Below, piece after piece: positions 27,145 through 36,022 of a stretch of DNA of 64,000 bases. The notes beneath the pieces are model-generated. The model was not told the DNA's origin, made no database searches, and was given only the letters and a program-made list of their open reading frames with translations. Position 1 is the first letter of the stretch. Each line of letters starts with the position of its first letter. Source of the stretch: Bacillus sp. ISL-34 (GTDB taxonomy: Bacteria > Bacillota > Bacilli > Bacillales > DSM-1321). Position numbers and translations under genes: made by a program. Location of the stretch: contig NZ_JAGGQJ010000035.1 in NCBI RefSeq assembly GCF_018613325.1, forward strand, positions 22,994-86,993. Reading direction: 5' to 3'.

Positions 27145-29302
27145 ACTCAAAAGGCAAATAAATATGAAAGCTCGTCCCTTTTCCCACTTCGCTTTCCACT
27201 TCTATATAGCCATTGTGTTCTTCAATGATTTTATAGCTGACCATGAGCCCGAGTCCAGTTCCCCTATCCTTCGTCGTATAAAAAGGCTCACCCAATTTTT
27301 TTAGCATTTCCGTTGAAATCCCCATGCCTTTATCGGTAATTGAAATGCAGCCGTATTTCTCTGAAAACCGGCTTGTTTTAATTTGAACAGATCCGCCATC
27401 CGGCATGACTTCCAAAGCATTTTTGATGATGTTAATGAACACTTGCTTTAACTGGTTCGCTTCACATAAAACCTTAAATTCATCTTCTTCAAAGTCTGTC
27501 TCGAATTGAATATTTTCCAACAGTGCCTGAGCGGCCAGTAATTCTAGTGTCTCTCTCAATATGGTATGAACATCCTGTTTGAAAATTTTTAGCGCCTGCG
27601 GCTTTGCCAGTACCAAAAATTCCGTGATAATCGTTTCGATTCGCTTAATTTCGGATGTAATCACATGAAAATATGTGGAAAACTCCCCCTTAACACCATC
27701 CTCAAGCAACTGGATAAAACCTTTTAAGGCTGTCATTGGATTCCTGATTTCGTGAGCAATTCCGGCCGCCAGTTCACCAACGACATTCAAAGTATCCGAT
27801 TTCCTGATCTGTTCCTGCATTTCGAGATTTTTACTCACATCTCGGAAAATGCTTAAATTCAGGTTCGAATATAAATTTTTCCTTGTCAAAAATTCAATAT
27901 GCTTAACTCTTCCATCTTCGAATGTTATTGGAATGATGGATGAGTAGACCTCATGCTTATAAACATTTTCAATGTGAGCGTTCAAGACAGGAGCATTTTC
28001 AGGGATTTTTTTAATGAATCCCTTAACGGATAACGAAAGCAGTTTGTGCTTTGAGATCTCCAATATTTTTTGTCCCGCTTCATTAATATCCGTGAACCCT
28101 TCATGATTCCATAAAATCAAGCCGTCTAATGTTCCCTCAAAAATCTTCCTGAACTTCTTCTCACTATCCCTTAATTCCTTCTCAATCAGCCAGCGCTCAC
28201 TGACATTTCGAAATATCGTTACGTTATACCCGTCACCTTCATGTTTTTTGGCAGTCAATTCAAGCAATTTAATTTGGTTATTAGGCATTTTATAAATCAG
28301 CTCACCCCGAACTTGGGTGTCTCTTTCAAACGTTTCCATCATCTGACCAAAATGATGATTATTGCTGTACACGTATTTCCAGATATAACTGCCTATCAAA
28401 TCCTCCCTGCTGGATTCGAATATTTTACATGCTGAATGATTGACCCGAAAAATGATTCCATCATCATTCCAGAATATGATTGCATCCATGGACTGGTCGA
28501 ATAATTCCGCAAAAATCCGTTCGCTCGTCTCTAACTTTTTTTCTATTATATTTGATTCTGTAATTCTTCGAAGCACCGACATATATAATTCATTTCCTAC
28601 CGTTGAACTTATGGAAAAAGTAAAATGATGCAGTTCATCCCCAACCTTTATCTCTACCTCCCCTTTGAAGTTCGACTCATCAAAGGCTTTTTGTATGCTC
28701 TCATCCCAATACCCCCGATAATCAGGGGATATGAGGTCCCTCATATTCTTACCGACAATCTCTTTTTTCGGGATGCCCATGACATGGATAAAGGCATGGT
28801 TCACTTCCATGATTATTCCTGAACTGTCGAATAGAACGATGCTTTCTGTGGCTGTATCAAAAATGTCCAAAAACATCTGCCTTGACATCCTTGTTTCCCT
28901 TGACGAAGAAACATCCAATGTCACATCCCCCAAACGATAGAACTGCTGTCCTTCGGAAAGATCGCCTATACGTATAAACTCTATTTGCTTAAGGGCTCCT
29001 GTATGAAGCTGGATAATTTGCCTTTCAGATTCATTCGAGGTTTTTAGGGAACTTGACACTTCCTGATCATTTAAAGGGATGACATCGAGAAAATCAGTTA
29101 TCTTCATGGACTCCAGCTGATCTTTCGATGATTCCAGCAGGGCACAAGCGGCATCATTGGCATAAGTGATTTTCAGTTCCTCATCAACCCTAATATAAGG
29201 CTCTGACATTGAATTGAAAATATTCAAAAACCCTTCGATCTGTTTATTCAATTTTAAAATTTCCTGTTTATATCCCGTTTCATTCTCATAACCGATATTC
29301 AT
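27143..29302 (-). CDS. Cytoplasmic histidine kinase with four PAS domains (sporulation-kinase type, KinA/KinE-like)
   Basis: A 719-residue protein without membrane helices. Four PAS domains lie at about residues 20-110, 130-235, 255-355 and 375-475, each with a motif such as FDTATESIVLF or FEGTLDGLILW. HisKA follows with the phosphorylated histidine in AAGIAHEIRNPMTALKGF, and HATPase_c with NIIKNALEVMPDGG and GTGLGLMVSYKI. The H-box is of the type that phosphorylates Spo0F. In B. subtilis kinE adjoins ykrP, as here, but KinE proteins are usually longer. GAGGGGGG lies five bases before the ATG at 29302. Confidence 0.88.
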   Translation of the reverse strand: MNIGYENETGYKQEILKLNKQIEGFLNIFNSMSEPYIRVDEELKITYANDAACALLESSKDQLESMKITDFLDVIPLNDQEVSSSLKTSNESERQIIQLHTGALKQIEFIRIGDLSEGQQFYRLGDVTLDVSSSRETRMSRQMFLDIFDTATESIVLFDSSGIIMEVNHAFIHVMGIPKKEIVGKNMRDLISPDYRGYWDESIQKAFDESNFKGEVEIKVGDELHHFTFSISSTVGNELYMSVLRRITESNIIEKKLETSERIFAELFDQSMDAIIFWNDDGIIFRVNHSACKIFESSREDLIGSYIWKYVYSNNHHFGQMMETFERDTQVRGELIYKMPNNQIKLLELTAKKHEGDGYNVTIFRNVSERWLIEKELRDSEKKFRKIFEGTLDGLILWNHEGFTDINEAGQKILEISKHKLLSLSVKGFIKKIPENAPVLNAHIENVYKHEVYSSIIPITFEDGRVKHIEFLTRKNLYSNLNLSIFRDVSKNLEMQEQIRKSDTLNVVGELAAGIAHEIRNPMTALKGFIQLLEDGVKGEFSTYFHVITSEIKRIETIITEFLVLAKPQALKIFKQDVHTILRETLELLAAQALLENIQFETDFEEDEFKVLCEANQLKQVFINIIKNALEVMPDGGSVQIKTSRFSEKYGCISITDKGMGISTEMLKKLGEPFYTTKDRGTGLGLMVSYKIIEEHNGYIEVESEVGKGTSFHIYLPFE

Positions 29303-29582
29303 ATTAACCCCCCTCATCAAAACCCCTGCTTACCAAACTTTATTCGACATCCATCTTGATTTTCCTCGGTATTTTCGAAAATCGGCGCAAACATCCAATC
29401 CCAAAATTATCCTACAAATCAAATGATAGTATATTGAATCCTATAAAACTTAGCGTTAAGCTTAATTTAAGATTTTTATAATAAATTTAATAAATATTGA
29501 TTTCGTACAAGGTATTTAGGGTATAAGAAATAACAATGCTTTCTTTCTAGCTACCTTAAAAATTTATTAAATGGAGGCAACA

Positions 29583-30608
29583 ATGAAACAACGTGATTTT
29601 TTCTTCGATAACGCCAAGTTCATTCTTATGGCTTTTGTCGTCTTTGGGCATTTGCTGAATACGTATATACATGACAGTGAAACGATTTATGCTTTATATA
29701 AAACCATTTATTCCTTTCACATGCCTGCCTTTATCCTTGTTTCAGGCTTCTTTGCGAAAGGTTTTTATCAAAAAGGGTATTTAGGTAAAATTACTAAAAA
29801 ACTGATTTTACCCTACATCATTTTCCAATTGATATATACCGTTTACTATTATTTCTTATATGAACGTTCTGCCATCACTGTAGACCTGCTTGATCCCCAA
29901 TGGTCGCTGTGGTTCTTGATCAGTTTATTCTGCTGGAACATCATGCTGCTTGGTTTCTCAAAGCTAAAGCCATCAGTAGGCATAGGTTTATCTTTTTTAA
30001 TCGCATTATTGATTGGATATATTGACAATATCTCCAATTACCTTAGTCTCTCCAGGACATTCGTTTTTTTCCCGATGTTCTTGATCGGGTACCATTTAAG
30101 CAAGGACCATTTAAAAAAACTATTCACTCCCAAAGTTCGTTTGGCATCACTTAGTGTCATGTTAGTGATTTTTATAGGTTTTTATTTAAATACCGACATC
30201 AATTATAAATGGCTGCTCGGTTCGAAACCATATGCCGAACTTGAAGATGCGACAATCGTGTCCATGTTTAAACGCCTGGGATTTTATGGATTGGGCATAA
30301 TTTCTGTGTTTAGCTTCCTTTCATTCATCCCACGCGGACAATATTTCTTTACGAATTGGGGTAAACAAACCCTTTATGTCTATCTGCTGCATGGTTTCTT
30401 CATTCGGTTCTTCCGTGAAAGCACCATACAGGAATACTTCAGCAATACAGAGAGCTTTATCATGCTCGCCGGTCTCTCTTTCTTGATTACCGTGTTATTA
30501 TCAAGTGAAATGATCGCTACCATGGCGCAGCCGATCATCGAATTGAAGGCGACCAAAACAAAACGTTTCATGACTAAAACAAAAGAGTATATTAAACAAG
30601 CTTTTTAA
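29583..30608 (+). CDS. ykrP: Membrane-bound acyltransferase family 3 protein, YkrP-like
   Basis: A 341-residue protein with about ten membrane helices. The N-terminal FDNAKFILMAFVVFGH contains the family histidine and FHMPAFILVSGFFAKG the next conserved loop; SLWFLISLFCWN follows. Such enzymes transfer acyl groups to cell-surface sugars or polymers. No SGNH partner domain is fused. GGAGG at 29573-29577 fixes the ATG at 29583. The pairing with a sporulation kinase matches ykrP-kinE of B. subtilis. Confidence 0.83.
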   Translation: MKQRDFFFDNAKFILMAFVVFGHLLNTYIHDSETIYALYKTIYSFHMPAFILVSGFFAKGFYQKGYLGKITKKLILPYIIFQLIYTVYYYFLYERSAITVDLLDPQWSLWFLISLFCWNIMLLGFSKLKPSVGIGLSFLIALLIGYIDNISNYLSLSRTFVFFPMFLIGYHLSKDHLKKLFTPKVRLASLSVMLVIFIGFYLNTDINYKWLLGSKPYAELEDATIVSMFKRLGFYGLGIISVFSFLSFIPRGQYFFTNWGKQTLYVYLLHGFFIRFFRESTIQEYFSNTESFIMLAGLSFLITVLLSSEMIATMAQPIIELKATKTKRFMTKTKEYIKQAF

Positions 30609-30610
30609 AT

Positions 30611-30647
30611 AAAACGGATGAAGCATTCCTGCTTTATCCGTTTTTTC
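30611..30647 (+). terminator. Terminator of ykrP
   Basis: AAAACGGATGAAGCA pairs with TGCTTTATCCGTTTT around TTCC, ending in T6. Confidence 0.88.
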
Positions 30648-30794
30648 AATCGACTTTCAAGCTGTAAAGATTCCCCAATACAATAACTCATTTTTCAAAT
30701 GAAGCACGCTATGGTAAAATTACTCGTTAGTGCTTGTTGGCTTAAAAAGACATGTACACGAAAGGAGCCAGGCGTTTATTTTACGCCCTTTAAC

Positions 30795-32555
30795 ATGAAT
30801 ATAATAATCAGTACTCTTAATGCAAAATATATCCATACATCGCTATCCATCCGATATTTAAAAGCTTATGCCCAGCCAGATTATGATGTACAGCTGGCAG
30901 AATATACGATAAAAGATCCGATTATGAACATAGTTGGTGACCTTCATTCCAAAAAACCTGATGTCATAGGGTTCAGCTGCTATATTTGGAACATCGAGGA
31001 AACAATGAAAGTCGTGGCCATGCTGAAGAAGATCAATCCAGAATTGGTTATCATCCTGGGCGGACCTGAAGTCACCTATGATGTTGGGGAATGGCTTGAT
31101 CAGATTCCCGGGGCTGATTTCATCGTAATTGGCGAAGGTGAAGTCACCTTTAAGGCACTTTTATCTGAAATTGAAGGTTCGAATGACTATAAGAAGGTCG
31201 GCGGCATTGCATATCGACAGGATGGGAAAAAAATCATCCAGCCTCAGAACGGCAAGGTTGATTTGAAATCCCTCCCTACTCCATATCGTTTGGAGGAAGA
31301 CCGTGGCGACCTATCTAAACGTGTCACCTATATCGAAACTAGCCGAGGGTGCCCGTTTAGCTGCCAATTTTGCCTTTCATCGATTGAAGTGGGTGTCAGG
31401 TATTTTGATCGTGAAAAGATTAAAGAAGATATCAGGTACCTTATGGCTAATGGTGCAAAGACGATTAAGTTCGTTGACCGAACCTTCAATATCAGCCGAA
31501 GCTATGCCATGGAAATGTTTCAATTCTTAATCGATGAACATCTTCCCGGTGTGGTTTTCCAATTCGAGATCACGGCGGACATCATGCGTCCGGAAGTTAT
31601 CCAGTTCTTGAACGATAATGCCCCTGCAGGATTGTTCCGCTTTGAAATAGGGGTACAATCGACGAATGATCATACGAATGATCTAGTTATGAGAAGGCAG
31701 AATTTCGAAAAACTGACAAGGACCGTAACCATGGTAAAAGAAGGGCAGAAAATTGATCAGCATTTAGACCTTATTGCCGGTTTACCAGAAGAAGATTATC
31801 ATTCTTTCAGAAAGACTTTCAATGATGTTTTCGAGCTCAGACCCGAAGAGATGCAGCTTGGTTTCTTAAAGATGCTTCGTGGCACTGGCTTACGGATACG
31901 TGCCGATGAACACCAATATATATACAGCGAACATGCTCCCTATGAAATCCTGGGGAATAATGTTTTATCCTTTGATGACATTGTCCGCATCAAACAAGTT
32001 GAAGATGTCCTTGAAAAATACTGGAACGATCATAGAATGGATCATACCACGGAATATCTTGTCAAAACGGTATTTCAATCACCATTCGACTTCTTCCAAG
32101 ATTTCGGTACCTATTGGGATGAACAAGGGTGGTCACGAATCGGACATCAGCTTGAAGACTTGTTCAGACGTTTACAGCAGTTTTTGGCTTCCCGGGAATC
32201 TGCCGAACTGAAAAACATTACCGGACTCATGAAATTGGATTATTTCATGAATCAAAAATACAAACCACGTAAACCCTGGTGGGAAGCTTCATTAGATAAA
32301 AATGGGCGGAAAGAGATATATGAAGATATTCTGAATAAGCCTGAACAGCTTGGTTCCTCTTTCACAGCTTTGGCTCTTAATGAAAAAGAAATACACAAAC
32401 ACACATTACTCGAGGCACTTCCCTTTGATTTGGAAACGTATTTAGCCGAGGGAACAATCGTCGATAAACCATCGATCATGCTTGCCTATTTTGATCCGAG
32501 TGGTAAGGGATCAACGATTTTCCCTCTCTCAAAATCTGGCAGCATCATGCTTTAA
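30795..32555 (+). CDS. B12-binding radical SAM protein (DUF4080 type)
   Basis: A 586-residue protein starting MNIIISTLNAKYIHTSL. The N-terminal cobalamin-binding Rossmann domain (about residues 1-140) has GFSCYIWN and LGGPEVTYD. The radical SAM domain has the CxxxCxxC cluster in SRGCPFSCQFCL, followed by the EIGVQS and DLIAGLPEED blocks of the BchE-like group. A C-terminal DUF4080-like region follows. The reaction is unknown; relatives modify RNA or small molecules. The only good Shine-Dalgarno (AAAGGAG, 30761-30767) is 27 bases from the ATG. A small hairpin (GGCGT/ACGCC, 30771-30787) lies between and could bring them together. Confidence 0.88.
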   Translation: MNIIISTLNAKYIHTSLSIRYLKAYAQPDYDVQLAEYTIKDPIMNIVGDLHSKKPDVIGFSCYIWNIEETMKVVAMLKKINPELVIILGGPEVTYDVGEWLDQIPGADFIVIGEGEVTFKALLSEIEGSNDYKKVGGIAYRQDGKKIIQPQNGKVDLKSLPTPYRLEEDRGDLSKRVTYIETSRGCPFSCQFCLSSIEVGVRYFDREKIKEDIRYLMANGAKTIKFVDRTFNISRSYAMEMFQFLIDEHLPGVVFQFEITADIMRPEVIQFLNDNAPAGLFRFEIGVQSTNDHTNDLVMRRQNFEKLTRTVTMVKEGQKIDQHLDLIAGLPEEDYHSFRKTFNDVFELRPEEMQLGFLKMLRGTGLRIRADEHQYIYSEHAPYEILGNNVLSFDDIVRIKQVEDVLEKYWNDHRMDHTTEYLVKTVFQSPFDFFQDFGTYWDEQGWSRIGHQLEDLFRRLQQFLASRESAELKNITGLMKLDYFMNQKYKPRKPWWEASLDKNGRKEIYEDILNKPEQLGSSFTALALNEKEIHKHTLLEALPFDLETYLAEGTIVDKPSIMLAYFDPSGKGSTIFPLSKSGSIML

Positions 32556-32556
32556 G

Positions 32557-32593
32557 AATAAGGACGGACCCAAGATTGGGTCCGTCCTTATTT
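32557..32593. terminator. Bidirectional terminator
   Basis: AAGGACGGACCCA (32560-32572) pairs perfectly with TGGGTCCGTCCTT (32577-32589) around a 4-base loop, with AT-rich flanks. It serves the radical SAM gene and the two convergent short spore-type genes. Confidence 0.88.
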
Positions 32594-32599
32594 ACTTAT

Positions 32600-32746
32600 T
32601 TACTTATCACTTTCACGTTTTTTATTTTCTTTTGCCAATATTTCATAAATTTTGGTTGCGTTCATATCGCCGCTGAATTCAATTCCAAATTCAGTTCGTA
32701 CATGCTCTCCCATCTTGTCCTCGCTGTTCCATTTTTCTTTATCCAT
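32600..32746 (-). CDS. Very small protein downstream of SASP-like gene, 48 residues
   Basis: The frame opens MDKEKWNSEDKMGEHV and ends KENKKRESDK. Its ATG overlaps the stop of the preceding 52-residue gene by one base (TAATG), so the two are coupled. The stretch RTEFGIEFSGDMNATKIYE has the EFG/EF spacing seen in gamma-type spore proteins, but the match is short. It is highly charged and has no cysteine. Probably part of the same spore-specific transcript; function unknown. Confidence 0.65.
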   Translation of the reverse strand: MDKEKWNSEDKMGEHVRTEFGIEFSGDMNATKIYEILAKENKKRESDK

Positions 32747-32904
32747 TAACTTCTTCCTTTTCTGCCTTGCTTTGAATTGCGGTTGGCACCTTTCATTGCG
32801 TTTTCCTCCATTGCGAACTCATTGGAAAATTCATTTTCAGCTTGGTTTCTTTTTGGTGTTTTGCTTGCTTTAACAGCACCATCCACATTGGCTTTCCGTT
32901 TCAT
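32746..32904 (-). CDS. Small acid-soluble spore protein, gamma-type-like, 52 residues
   Basis: The protein is Lys/Asn/Ala rich and has the gamma-SASP-like core ENEFSNEFAMEENAMKGANR (compare EFxxEFAxExNxxxxKxxN in SspE). It lacks Cys and Trp and is very basic at both ends. ATG 32904 is preferred since AAAGG lies ten bases before it; ATG 32910 adds two residues. The gene stands behind a forespore-type promoter (32939-32970) and is coupled to a second tiny gene. Confidence 0.7.
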   Translation of the reverse strand: MKRKANVDGAVKASKTPKRNQAENEFSNEFAMEENAMKGANRNSKQGRKGRS

Positions 32905-32938
32905 TTTCATCCACCCTTTTTAATATAGTTTACATTTT

Positions 32939-32970
32939 TAGAATGGGGTAAAAATGCCGGAAATTATTCA
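32939..32970 (-). promoter_or_regulatory. Candidate sigma-G (forespore) promoter
   Basis: On the minus strand TGAATA (opposite 32965-32970) and CATTCTA (opposite 32939-32945) are separated by 19 bases. The sigma-G pattern is TGAATA, 17-18 bases, CATACTA. It lies about 35 bases before the short SASP-like gene. Confidence 0.5.
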
Positions 32971-33028
32971 GGGATAATATAGGGACAGACGAGAAAAATA
33001 ACCGTAAAGACGGAAAGGGAGACACTAT

Positions 33029-33364
33029 ATGAAAAAGAAATTGGATTCACCAGTCATCGACGATACACAACCACACCAAATTAACGCACCAAGCTTTAAA
33101 GGAACGGGCATAAAACCACAGGCTCCATTCGTGAATGATTATGGAGTCGTCATCGGCGACAGTAAATATGCATCCGAAAACTCACCACTCGAAAATTGGA
33201 GTGAAGATACAGACCCGGAAATCATGGCTGGAGATGAATGGATACACCCCACCAATGATATAGGCTGGAATTCTACTGAGAACCGTGAACTGTTAGAGGC
33301 TAAAAGAGCGCCGCAGCCGCCTTTCATGCATCCCGATAAAGATGTTAGCACTGATACGGATTGA
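33029..33364 (+). CDS. DUF3905-type protein
   Basis: A 111-residue hydrophilic protein recognised by the strongly conserved run HQINAPSFKGTGIKPQ, then FVNDYGVVIGDSKYA and DEWIHPTNDIGWN. No domain of known function, signal peptide or membrane helix is present. AAAGGGAGA lies before the ATG. It stands divergent from the two short spore-type genes; shared sporulation control is possible. Confidence 0.75.
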   Translation: MKKKLDSPVIDDTQPHQINAPSFKGTGIKPQAPFVNDYGVVIGDSKYASENSPLENWSEDTDPEIMAGDEWIHPTNDIGWNSTENRELLEAKRAPQPPFMHPDKDVSTDTD

Positions 33365-33399
33365 GTCGTTCCAGAAGGTCAAAAATCCCATTATCATTC

Positions 33400-33428
33400 A
33401 AGGGGTGCATGACACCCCTTCTTCTCAT
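33400..33428. terminator. Short hairpin between DUF3905 gene and oxidoreductase
   Basis: AAGGGGTG (33400-33407) pairs with CACCCCTT (33413-33420), followed by CTTCTCATTT. The U-tract is weak. Confidence 0.5.
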
Positions 33429-34402
33429 TTAACCTGCAAAATCAACTTCCCTTTCGTTTGACGGGCGTTCATTTCCTCATGGACGGCTGCTGCCTTTTCA
33501 ATCGGATAGATGCCGCCGATGGTTAGCTTAAGCTCCCCAGACTCGACGTATGCAAAAAGGGCTTGAATGCTAGGCAACAGTAACTCTGGGCGTTTCATGA
33601 TCTGTGGCAGGAAAAAACCTACGACGGATTGATTGCGCCTCATTAATTGCTGCGGGTTCATCGTGTAAGGCTTACGACTGGCATTACCAAAAACAACAAG
33701 ACGTCCAAATGGTGCCAAACATTTCAATGTTTTATTGAAAATATCCCCTCCAGCCATTTCAAGCGCCACGTCGACTCCCTTTCCTCCAGTGACCTCTCGT
33801 ACTTCCATTTCCCATCCTTCTTTCGTGTAATCGATGAGTTCATCTGCCCCCATCTCTTTAGCCAGTTCCAACTTTTCCACTGTGCTGGCGGTGGCAATCA
33901 CTTTTCCAGCCCCGAAGATTTTGGCTAGCTGGACTGCAATCGTTCCCACTCCACCTGCAGCAGCATGGACCAATACCGTATCCCCCTGTTGCATGCGTCC
34001 CATTGTCTTTAATATATGATAGGCGCTCAGACCTTGAAGGGGCAGGGCAACAGCTTCATGGAACTGAATGGAATCAGGAAGCGGAATGGCCGAGAATTCA
34101 TCAGAGAGGGCATATTCTGAATATCCACCTGATTCAATTAAACTCACGACCCTTGTACCAGGTTTGATTTTAGTCACCTTTCCGCCAACTTCCACCACAA
34201 CGCCAGCCACTTCCGCACCTGGGATGAACGGAAGCGGCGTAGGTACTACATATTGCCCTTCCCTTCTGGCTGTATCTGCATAATTGACGCCGACACAATC
34301 GATTTCAATCAGAACTTCATGCCCAGTTGGCACGGGTCTTTCCATTTCAGTCAATTTCAGTACTTCCGGTCCGCCGTATTCTTCAAAATGAATGGCTCTC
34401 AT
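33425..34402 (-). CDS. Zinc-independent quinone oxidoreductase (MDR family)
   Basis: A 325-residue medium-chain reductase. It has the N-terminal GroES-like fold (YGGPEVLKLTE), the NADPH-binding AAAGGVGTIAVQLAK and no structural zinc cysteines, as in QOR/CAA43-type enzymes. Such proteins reduce quinones or 2-enoyl substrates with NADPH. The ATG at 34402 follows GGGAGG. It is the last gene of the acyl-CoA cluster, about 16 bases after the isomerase stop. It might reduce an enoyl-CoA or dispose of a reactive enone; the substrate is unproven. Confidence 0.88.
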   Translation of the reverse strand: MRAIHFEEYGGPEVLKLTEMERPVPTGHEVLIEIDCVGVNYADTARREGQYVVPTPLPFIPGAEVAGVVVEVGGKVTKIKPGTRVVSLIESGGYSEYALSDEFSAIPLPDSIQFHEAVALPLQGLSAYHILKTMGRMQQGDTVLVHAAAGGVGTIAVQLAKIFGAGKVIATASTVEKLELAKEMGADELIDYTKEGWEMEVREVTGGKGVDVALEMAGGDIFNKTLKCLAPFGRLVVFGNASRKPYTMNPQQLMRRNQSVVGFFLPQIMKRPELLLPSIQALFAYVESGELKLTIGGIYPIEKAAAVHEEMNARQTKGKLILQVK

Positions 34403-34418
34403 CTTTATCCCTCCCTTA

Positions 34419-35198
34419 TTAATTTCCTGTAAATTCCGGTTTTCTCTTCTCTTTGAATGCTGCAACTCCCTCCAGATGATCTTCTGTGGAAGCCATCAAG
34501 GTTTGCGTGATGCGCTCCTGTTCTAGTATTTCATCAAGTGTAGCCGTAAATGAATGGCTAACGAGCTTTTTCATCATCCCATAAGCCTTTGTCGGTCCAT
34601 TTGCCAGCTTTTCCGCAAGTTTCAATGATTCTTCTTCAAGTTGATGGAGTGGATATATATAATTAATGACACCTAACTGGTATAAGCGCTCCGCAGAAAT
34701 CGGTTCGGCAGAAAAGAAGAGCTGCTTTGCAAGGTGGGGCCCCACTAATTTAGGTAAAAAATAAGAACCTCCTCCATCAGAAATCAGGCCTACCTGTGAA
34801 AAACTCATGGCAAATTGACTATCATCGGAAGCCACGATTAAATCACAAGCGAGTGCCAAATTGAAACCTGCCCCTGCCGCAAATCCATGGACGGCAGCGA
34901 TTACGGGAACCTCAGAAGAATCCAGAGCCATTATGCATTCGTTCATTCTGCCGACATGATCATACAATTGACCTGCAGTGGCCTTCCCCATCGACTTTAC
35001 GTCTCCTCCTGCAGTGAACGACCTTCCCGCCCCTTTGATGATGACGGCCCTTATATGTGGTGTATGATTTACATCCTTAATCGCTTTCGTCAAGCTTGCA
35101 ATCATATCCGGACTAAACGCATTCAGGCTTTCAGGACGATTCAAAGTCAGGATCATTACATTATCGATTACTTCTGTCAATAAGTGTTCTTTTAACAT
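34419..35198 (-). CDS. PaaG-type enoyl-CoA isomerase (crotonase fold)
   Basis: A 259-residue crotonase-family protein. The oxyanion-hole block is AGRSFTAGGDVKSM and the second is AAGAGFNLALACDL. Both hydratase glutamates are absent: Asn replaces the Glu of GGCE and Val stands in the PE position (FSQVGL). The aspartate of LISDGGG matches the catalytic Asp of PaaG. The protein should therefore isomerise double bonds (delta3-delta2) or act like PaaG rather than hydrate. Same operon as the true hydratase at 38295. Confidence 0.85.
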   Translation of the reverse strand: MLKEHLLTEVIDNVMILTLNRPESLNAFSPDMIASLTKAIKDVNHTPHIRAVIIKGAGRSFTAGGDVKSMGKATAGQLYDHVGRMNECIMALDSSEVPVIAAVHGFAAGAGFNLALACDLIVASDDSQFAMSFSQVGLISDGGGSYFLPKLVGPHLAKQLFFSAEPISAERLYQLGVINYIYPLHQLEEESLKLAEKLANGPTKAYGMMKKLVSHSFTATLDEILEQERITQTLMASTEDHLEGVAAFKEKRKPEFTGN

Positions 35199-35214
35199 TT
35201 ACCCATCCCCTTTT

Positions 35215-35994
35215 CTATTTGATCAACCAGCCGCCATCCACCAATAAATCCGTCCCAGTCATATAGGAAGCCTCCGGGGAAGCAGCAAAGGTAATGACAT
35301 TACTTATTTCCTCCGCTCTTCCCACTCTTTCAAGTGCCGTGTTCCGTTGAATGGACTTTACGAATTTTTCATTCTGCAATCCATCCTCCGTTAATGGCGT
35401 TTCAATGAATCCAGGTGATACGGAATTGACCCGAATGCCGACTGCAGCTAGTTCCAATGCCAATGATTTCGTTAAACTGATGACACCTGCTTTAGCAGAG
35501 CTGTAATGCGGGATGAATGCGCCTGCCTGATGTCCTGAAAGTGAAGCCACATTCACGATTGCCCGATTGGTGGAGCCATCATTTCCACTGCCCGCTCCTT
35601 CTTCCATCACTTTTCCCAAGTACTTGGAAACAAGAAAGACACTTTTCAAATTGACATGTTGAATCATATCCCAATCAGCTTCAGATGTATCCAAGAGCTT
35701 CGAGGACTTTGATCCACCTGCGTTATTGATTAAAATGTGAAGGTCACGATATTGTTCCTTCACATACATGGCCAGCTGTATTACATCTTCCTCTACGGTA
35801 ACATCTGCGGGGAAAATGTCGGCTACGGGAATCGTATGCCTGGCATTGATTTCTGCAGCTGCTTCCTCCAGCTTTCCCTTCGTCCGCCCTACCAATAACA
35901 CTTTTGCCCCTTCGTCCGATAAGCGCATCGCTGTAGCTTTCCCAATACCGGAGCCTGCACCTGTCACCACCGCTATTGATTGTGAAAATCTCAT
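35215..35994 (-). CDS. Short-chain dehydrogenase/reductase
   Basis: A 259-residue classical SDR. Cofactor loop TGAGSGIGKA, NNAG motif INNAGGSKSS, catalytic serine in NVASLSG, and YSSAK for YxxxK. The C-terminus has TGTDLLVDGGW. The ATG at 35994 follows AAGGAG; nine bases upstream an in-frame start is less likely. It belongs to the acyl-CoA cluster and could oxidise a hydroxyacyl-CoA or reduce a ketoacyl-CoA. Confidence 0.88.
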   Translation of the reverse strand: MRFSQSIAVVTGAGSGIGKATAMRLSDEGAKVLLVGRTKGKLEEAAAEINARHTIPVADIFPADVTVEEDVIQLAMYVKEQYRDLHILINNAGGSKSSKLLDTSEADWDMIQHVNLKSVFLVSKYLGKVMEEGAGSGNDGSTNRAIVNVASLSGHQAGAFIPHYSSAKAGVISLTKSLALELAAVGIRVNSVSPGFIETPLTEDGLQNEKFVKSIQRNTALERVGRAEEISNVITFAASPEASYMTGTDLLVDGGWLIK

Positions 35995-36022
35995 CCCCTT
36001 CACTCCTTATCTGGATTTTGAA

